Assembly: GCA_963775635.1 (NCBI GenBank)
Contig: CAVZJO010000007.1
Coordinates: forward strand, 223,301-287,300
Direction: 5' to 3'
DNA: 64,000 nucleotides
From: JALORV01 sp963775635
GTDB lineage: Bacteria; Pseudomonadota; Gammaproteobacteria; Burkholderiales; Burkholderiaceae_F
Shown here: positions 58,931 through 64,000 of the stretch, one piece after another
Layout: each line of letters starts with the position of its first letter
Numbering within the stretch: the first letter of the stretch is position 1
Translations under genes and position numbers: made by a program
Notes under the pieces: generated by a model
Seen by the model: only the letters and a program-made list of their open reading frames with translations
What the model was told of the DNA's origin: nothing
Database searches by the model: none

Positions 58931-59758
58931 GTGAAGACGCCGCGGCTCGCGAACGGCACGCAGGGTCGGCAGCGCCTCCGGCTCGCCGACCACTACGATG
59001 CCGAGCTGCGCGAGCACAACCTGCAGCTCCGCGGAGCCACCGACATCGGGCCCGCCGACTGCGTGCTCGACGTCGGCTGCGGGGCTGGGCAGTCAACCCG
59101 TGACGCGGCCCGCGCCGCTGTCTCCGGCAGCGTGCTCGGCGTGGACTCGTCAGAACAAATGCTTGAGCGCGCACGCCGCCGCGTTGCGGAAGAGGGCCTG
59201 CACAACGTCGCCTTCGAGCTGGGTGATGCGCAGGTCCATCGTTTCGCGCTGGCGCATTTCGACGTTGTCATCAGCCGCTTCGGCACGATGTTCTTCGCCG
59301 ATCCGGTCGCGGCGTTCACCAACATCGCCAGCGCCTCGCGGCCAGGTGCGCGCCTGGTGATGATGGTCTGGCAGAGCCACGACCGCAACGAGTGGGCGAC
59401 CGCGATCCACAAGTCGCTCACCGCGGGTCGCGCGACAAGCGCGCAGCCACCGAGCGCCTTGGATCCGTTTTCGCTCAGCGATCCTTCCATTGTCACGTCC
59501 ATCCTCGGCAAAGCAGGCTTTGCGAAGGTCGGCTTCACCGACGTGCACGTGCCGGTTTACTACGGTCCAGACACGGCCGCCGCGTACGACCTCGTGTGCG
59601 ACATGAAGAACACGAACGATCTGCTCGCAGGACTGGAGGCGGCCGCGACGGACCGCGCGCTGGCACGCTTGCGGGAGATGCTGGCTGCACACGACACGGG
59701 CCGCGGCGTGCTGCTCGACTCGCGAGCATGGATCGTCACGGCTCGCCGCCTGCCATGA
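58931..59758 (+). CDS. Class I SAM-dependent methyltransferase
   Basis: The 275 residues carry motif I VLDVGCGAGQST, GVDSSEQMLERARRR (motif II acidic end) and FDVVISRFGTMFFADP (motif IV). The substrate is unknown; the general type resembles small-molecule or ubiquinone-pathway-like methyltransferases. The start is GTG 58931 with no strong ribosome-binding site. Confidence 0.88.
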   Translation: MKTPRLANGTQGRQRLRLADHYDAELREHNLQLRGATDIGPADCVLDVGCGAGQSTRDAARAAVSGSVLGVDSSEQMLERARRRVAEEGLHNVAFELGDAQVHRFALAHFDVVISRFGTMFFADPVAAFTNIASASRPGARLVMMVWQSHDRNEWATAIHKSLTAGRATSAQPPSALDPFSLSDPSIVTSILGKAGFAKVGFTDVHVPVYYGPDTAAAYDLVCDMKNTNDLLAGLEAAATDRALARLREMLAAHDTGRGVLLDSRAWIVTARRLP

Positions 59759-60172
59759 CCACGGCATCGCGCTGCCGGGACAAGACGCAAGCACAGTGGG
59801 CCACCCTTCACCGACGGGACAACAGATCGCCAGCTGCACGTCCGCTTTCCGTCGAGCTCAATGTCCGTCATGGGTCGATTTGGGATTTTCAAACGGGAGC
59901 AACTGATCGCTTGTCAGATGGTCGCCATAGATAGACGAGAAAAGTAGTGTGGATCCGCTGCAATCAATTGCACGAGAGCATTAGACGAGGTCCGGCTCCT
60001 GGTGCAGCCAGAACCGTCAGTACGACGCTTTAACGTTCAGTAGTGCGTCTGCTCTTGCAATGGTGAGCCGCGCTCCAATCGCGGAGTGGGAGGCCATGCC
60101 GTAGCTACGAGGTGCCGCTGACTGGAAGTGACCTTGCGAACGAGGGCGCTATTGACGGCTTCCACAGTGCGC
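59759..60172. other. Stretch without a confident gene
   Basis: No frame longer than about 60 codons is convincing; composition is mixed. Confidence 0.4.
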
Positions 60173-60655
60173 TCAAGCAATACGCAGCAAACTGCGAATC
60201 TGGTGCTTGGGGACGCCGAGGGTGGTCAGTCGCCTGACAAAGTTTTCCTCAAGGGTCGAGTAGACGTGACGGTTAAAGTAGTCGGTGTTGGGAGGTAGCT
60301 CCACCCCAGCGATACGAGCCGTGAACCGTCCAATTGCGGCTGAGCGCGATACGCCCGCGCGGCAATGAACGAAGAGCGAGTGCATGCCCATCCAATGCGT
60401 CTCCAGCGCATCCAGGATGGCCTGAGCGTGACTGTTGTCGAACAGGATTGCGTCCGGTTCTCGACGCTCAATGTCCGCGAATTCGAGCCTCAACACGTTG
60501 AGCCAGCCGCGGCGAAGGGGTGCAGGACCGTCCTCAGGATCGTGGACGGAGATGACGAGAACGTTCTTCAGGGGGGCGAGCTGGCACGCGTCCGCTCGAG
60601 AAAAGACCCGCACTTCACGAAGCCGGGCCGGTTGCAGCAGATTAGCTGAGGACAA
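60173..60655 (-). CDS. Dual-specificity/PTP-like phosphatase
   Basis: The 160 residues contain the Cys-x5-Arg loop HCRAGVSRSAAIG with an upstream FADIER acid-loop-like segment and a hydrophobic LNVLRLEFADI strand. It is similar to cytoplasmic PTP-like proteins near mobile or regulatory genes. The catalytic Asp is less certain. Substrate unknown. It is followed on the same strand, after a gap, by the XRE gene further upstream. Confidence 0.82.
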   Translation of the reverse strand: MSSANLLQPARLREVRVFSRADACQLAPLKNVLVISVHDPEDGPAPLRRGWLNVLRLEFADIERREPDAILFDNSHAQAILDALETHWMGMHSLFVHCRAGVSRSAAIGRFTARIAGVELPPNTDYFNRHVYSTLEENFVRRLTTLGVPKHQIRSLLRIA

Positions 60656-60864
60656 GATCCTGGTTCTCCAGCGCGACCGAAAAGCCAGCGCTCAAACCGC
60701 GACACGATTCAAACTCAAAAGCGCTTCCCGCCGCGGTTGTTCGTCCGCAATTGGTCCGACGGGAGACTGTCGGCGCCTCCGCTTCCTTGGAGATTGGTGA
60801 CGACTTTGTGCTGCTCTGATTGGTCCGAGACCTGCCTATGGCCGCGCCCAGGTCAGAGTTGGAA

Positions 60865-61308
60865 TTAGCCGCCGTGCCCATCGAGCGCGTGCGCCTTGGC
60901 TGCCGCTTCCCGTTTGCCGAGCGCACGCAGCGCGACTAATTTTCTTAACAGCGCGGGCCGTGGGCGAGCAATGCCCTGTTCCCAGTTGTAAATCGTCTGA
61001 GAACTGACCCCGAGGAGCTTGCCAAATTCATGTGCCGACATTCCAAAGCGATCGCGTAGCGCCCGCACTCCCTTGCCGCTATATCGAATGACGGACGCCG
61101 ACGTATCGGCGGAGACAGACGGGAGCTTGGCTGTCGCCTTCTTGACGCCAGCCAGATCGCGTTCGAGGCCGGCGATCCGACGTTTAAGGGTTGTGATGTC
61201 GCGGCGCGCCGCAGCCGCCGACCTGCTGGCGGGCGCTACAAGTCCGCGTGCTTCCTTCTTTGACAAGCGGATGATTTCCGCTCGCATTACCTTAGCGAGT
61301 GCCGTCAT
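60865..61308 (-). CDS. XRE-type HTH regulator with N-terminal coiled coil
   Basis: The 147 residues have a coiled-coil N-terminal half (AARRDITTLKRRIAGLERDL) and a C-terminal HTH (MSAHEFGKLLGVSSQTIYNW EQGIARPRP, residues about 90-115). This is unusual because the DNA-binding domain is at the C-terminus. It is probably a transcriptional or antitoxin-like regulator. Its binding sites are unknown. Confidence 0.85.
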   Translation of the reverse strand: MTALAKVMRAEIIRLSKKEARGLVAPASRSAAAARRDITTLKRRIAGLERDLAGVKKATAKLPSVSADTSASVIRYSGKGVRALRDRFGMSAHEFGKLLGVSSQTIYNWEQGIARPRPALLRKLVALRALGKREAAAKAHALDGHGG

Positions 61309-62511
61309 TGAGAGGTTGGCGCCAGAGGCGCAGCTATTACCACCTCTTAAGGATACTTAGCTTTGAACAGCGAAAAGCGTAAGACCCTGTCAGCAGAGCG
61401 AACTTCGTCGAGCGACGAAGATTCGTTGCTGTTTCGCTTGACGAACTGAGTGCTCAAAGAAGCGCGTCATGCTCTCGCATGATCAGCTGTGCTCTACGCT
61501 CCAATCGCGGACCACGAGAACAAGCCGTATCTCTGAGTACTGATGACCGGATGTGAGCCGCGATGAGTCAATACCGATGTCCATCGCCAACTGATCTCAA
61601 GTCAGTTGGCCGTCCGCTTCGGCCGATTCTGTTGAAAAACTCTGAATCTGGTCTGACCGAATTCCATCTGACGCCAGTGCAATCAAGGATGTCGCTTGGT
61701 AGATGCGCTCACGTTCACCAGAGGACCTCGTTGAATTTTTCGTGGGCATCCGGTCCCGTGTTCTTCGACTCTCTGCCTTCACGACCTCGGATTTTTTCAT
61801 CGAGGCAGAAAAGGAGTTTTTCAACAGAATCGGCCAGGACCGGACATACGGCCAAATCCCCGATAGCGGACGCTCGACGACGCAATCGACCGACACTGGC
61901 CGTTCGACAGCGTAGGTGAAAAACGCGGACTGCTCCAGACGAAGCAGCCCGGGCGGTCTTTAGCCCAACCCATTTTCTTACTTGACCAGTCCTCGTATGC
62001 CCTCCATCCGCAGAAGGCTTCTGTAACGCGTCGTCCTGGCTCGTCTTCGATCCCGCCGAGGATCACGGCGAGGACTCCGACGAACGCCTCCGTGCCGTCG
62101 CGCAGGAGCTACACTTTCTGCGGGCCGAGCTTCGTTGCCTTGAGGAGCTGAAACTGGTCAGGTAGCGGCAGCGCCCCGTACTTGCGCGCGGAGTGCGCAC
62201 TCTCTACAGAGCGAGGATCCGGGCTGTCTCGGCGAGCTGCCGCGCCGTCGAAATCGTTTACAGCCATCTGCGCGGCGGCAGCCCGCGGCGCGAGCTTACG
62301 ACACCCGTACTCCGCGTAAAAACAGGCCCTTCCCACACCTTCGGCGGTAGAGGATGGGCAACCGACTTGGCATCTGACGTCGATTGCCTTTACAGCGCGT
62401 TCGATCAGCTTGAGCAGGCCTCTCTATGTCTTTCAATCCACGCCGATATTCAAATGGAATCTTTCTTGCTTACGGCATTGGATAGTCGAGCCGCTTGGTA
62501 AAGGAGGTTCC
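61309..62511. other. Gene-poor accessory stretch
   Basis: About 1.2 kb between the XRE gene and the PEP-CTERM gene. It holds the inverted-repeat element at 61621-61835 and, near 62045-62164, an open stretch encoding EDSDERLRAVAQELHFLRAELRCLEEL followed by a stop, which could be the coiled-coil end of a lost gene. No start codon supports it. Confidence 0.45.
61621..61835. repeat. MITE-like element with 22-bp perfect inverted repeats
   Basis: GGCCGATTCTGTTGAAAAAC (continuing TC, 61621-61642) recurs as its exact reverse complement at 61814-61835. The 171-base interior has no gene of transposase size. The GTTGAAAAACTC-type ends resemble termini of IS-related elements, so this is probably a non-autonomous miniature transposon. 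Confidence 0.6.
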
Positions 62512-63324
62512 ATGCGCATCCAGCGAATTCTGCGAGTGGTTGCAACGATGCTGCTCGCGTACCCTGGGATCGCCGCGCCGGCGATCATTGCCGTCCAGTT
62601 TAACGGCGGTGTCGTCAGCATCAACGAAGCAACCGGGGTCGGTCTCGCAGTCGGGCCCTCCGGGACGAGGGGCCTGAATTCCCTGGCTGCCGACACGTCA
62701 GGGACCTTGTTCTCGGCGACGAACCCCCTAGGGGCCGGTGGCCAGCTGTTCACGATCAACCCCGCTAGCGGCGTCGGGACCCCCGGCGCGGTGCTCGGCT
62801 TCGGCGCGGCGGTGGCGGCAGATGTGCGCGGCTTGGCATTCTCTGCGGCCAACGTGCTGTTCGCAATCAACAACACCGGCCCGGCCGGCGGCTTGAACCC
62901 TGACGACCTGTTCACCATCAATGTCGCCACTGGCGCGGGAGCGTTGATCGGCGCGACAGGGCTCACCGGCCTTCAGGGACTCGACTTCGCGCCGGAGGGG
63001 ACGCTGTACGGTTGGGACATCAGCGTCGGCTTGGTCACGATCAATCCGGCGACCGGCGCGGCGACCGACGTCAACCCTGCCGTGGGCGCGCCTGCGGACA
63101 TCCAGTCGATCGTTTTTGGACCCAATGGCACCCTCTATGGCGCGCGCAACGAGCTGTTCACGATCAACACTGCAACCGGGGTCACAGCACTCGTCGGCTC
63201 GGGTGGTTACGCCGACGTCCGCGGCATCGAGTTTGTTTCCACCGCAGTACCGGAGCCCGCGACGCTTGCACTGCTCGGGATCGGGCTCGCGGGGCTCGCG
63301 CTAGCCAGGCGGCGCAAGAACTGA
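62512..63324 (+). CDS. PEP-CTERM secreted protein with repeated domain
   Basis: The 270 residues have a signal peptide (MRIQRILRVVATMLLAYPGI), a beta-propeller-like secreted domain made of imperfect repeats (LFTINPASGVG, FTINVATGAG, LVTINPATGAA, LFTINTATGV) and the sorting signal VPEPATLALLGIGLAGLALA followed by RRRKN. The repeats resemble DUF4394-type propeller blades. AAAGGAGG precedes the ATG. Confidence 0.92.
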   Translation: MRIQRILRVVATMLLAYPGIAAPAIIAVQFNGGVVSINEATGVGLAVGPSGTRGLNSLAADTSGTLFSATNPLGAGGQLFTINPASGVGTPGAVLGFGAAVAADVRGLAFSAANVLFAINNTGPAGGLNPDDLFTINVATGAGALIGATGLTGLQGLDFAPEGTLYGWDISVGLVTINPATGAATDVNPAVGAPADIQSIVFGPNGTLYGARNELFTINTATGVTALVGSGGYADVRGIEFVSTAVPEPATLALLGIGLAGLALARRRKN

Positions 63325-64000
63325 AGCCCCCGGCGAGTACGTGCCGCGGGCCGCGCCGCGGCCGGGATGATCTCGTCAGCAGTCGTTCAGGCGTGATACC
63401 CAGCGTGGTCCGTCAGTGCCGAGATGAGGGCTGGGACCATCAACGGGCCATCGATAGGTTCCACAGATGCGTCGTGCCCTCTCGATCTGCGCGCTTTCAG
63501 CGGGTATCACGGCTGCCGATCTTTGTGCCGACGCCCGTGCTCCAAGGCGCCGTCACCAACTTCTAGCTGCCGATCTGAGGAGATCCTGTACAGGGCCAGG
63601 GGTGTAACCGCTCAGGCGGCAATCGCCTGGATCGCGGTAGCGCACGAAAGCCTTGGCGCCATCGCGCCAGCAGTTGGGCTGAGCCGGCAGCTCTGAAGGA
63701 CGCCGCTCGCAGTCGCTGCTAGCGCGCACCTGTCCCACAATGTCTCGCGCTCACAGGCCGCGTGATCGAGCCTCTCGAGCTTTACTTGATCTTCGTCGCG
63801 GCCGCGATCCTGGCCATCGCATCCGTGGCGCTCGTCTTGTCCAGGTTCCAGTACTGGCTCACCACGTCCTTGATCGCTCCCTTGACCGCCGCCAGCATTC
63901 CCGTTCGATATCGGAACCTGGGCATGCAAAACTCGCTCGGCCCGTCAACTTAGATTCGCGCTTGAACGGCAGCTTCGGAGCGACGTGATCGTCTCCTTAG
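63325..64000. other. End of window: no confident gene
   Basis: The only weak candidate is a 63-codon plus-strand ORF at 63762-63953 (from GTG) with one hydrophobic helix (LYLIFVAAAILAIASVALVL). It lacks a ribosome-binding site. Confidence 0.35.

Noticed and set aside
1..64000. CRISPR array or tRNA/rRNA gene
   Set aside because: No regularly spaced direct repeats and no tRNA T-arm/acceptor pattern or rRNA signature was found by reading.

Overview
The window looks like chromosomal DNA of a GC-rich Gram-negative bacterium, most likely a betaproteobacterium. The support is Proteobacteria-type outer-membrane and stress proteins, two PEP-CTERM exosortase substrates, Fis-type response regulators, an IS110 relic and roughly two-thirds G+C. 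Lineage is inferred from gene content only; there is no rRNA, and I found no tRNA gene or CRISPR array.

The first ~38 kb is dominated by small stress-type genes: the NHEJ proteins Ku and LigD-polymerase, BON lipoproteins, two GlsB/YeaQ proteins, a YqjD-YqjE-(YqjK/lipocalin) run, DUF2383 and DUF4142 proteins, AsmA, an SDR dehydrogenase, hydrophilins, and lipid or envelope enzymes. Reading upstream of these genes by eye I repeatedly find a sigma-54 (-24/-12) promoter with exact GG-N10-GC spacing, usually GGCAC-N5-TTGC. There are about 19 good sites and 4 to 5 weaker ones. The same segment encodes a full-length RpoN whose own gene has such a promoter, a canonical NtrC-type activator, and a second NtrC-type protein that has lost the GAFTGA loop and the Walker B acidic pair. 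This looks like a self-contained, auto-amplifying sigma-54 stress regulon, and it is the main result. One member appears to be a non-coding RNA (about 18920-19030) with a C/U-rich, anti-Shine-Dalgarno-like loop and an intrinsic terminator.

38-49.5 kb is more ordinary: MarC, GNAT, SDRs, an AtuA-like (DUF1446) pair, an EamA exporter, a TPR protein, small membrane proteins, and a trypsin/PDZ protease next to a LuxR-type regulator.

49.5-64 kb is patchier and more accessory: a HIT hydrolase, a multi-spanning membrane protein with a TIR-like soluble domain, DUF3303, cupin, two PEP-CTERM proteins, DUF3500, DoxX, a decayed IS110 element, a DUF4382 lipoprotein with a decayed copy beside it, a methyltransferase, a dual-specificity-type phosphatase, an XRE regulator, a MITE-like inverted-repeat element, and several gene-poor stretches.

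Many genes carry single-base frameshifts (GalU, a PAP2 phosphatase, a G/Y/Q-rich protein, a hydrophilic protein, the IS110 transposase, hemerythrin and histidine-kinase remnants). Either the sequence has indel errors or this region is decaying. Start codons were chosen from ribosome-binding sites and promoter positions and are stated where they matter.
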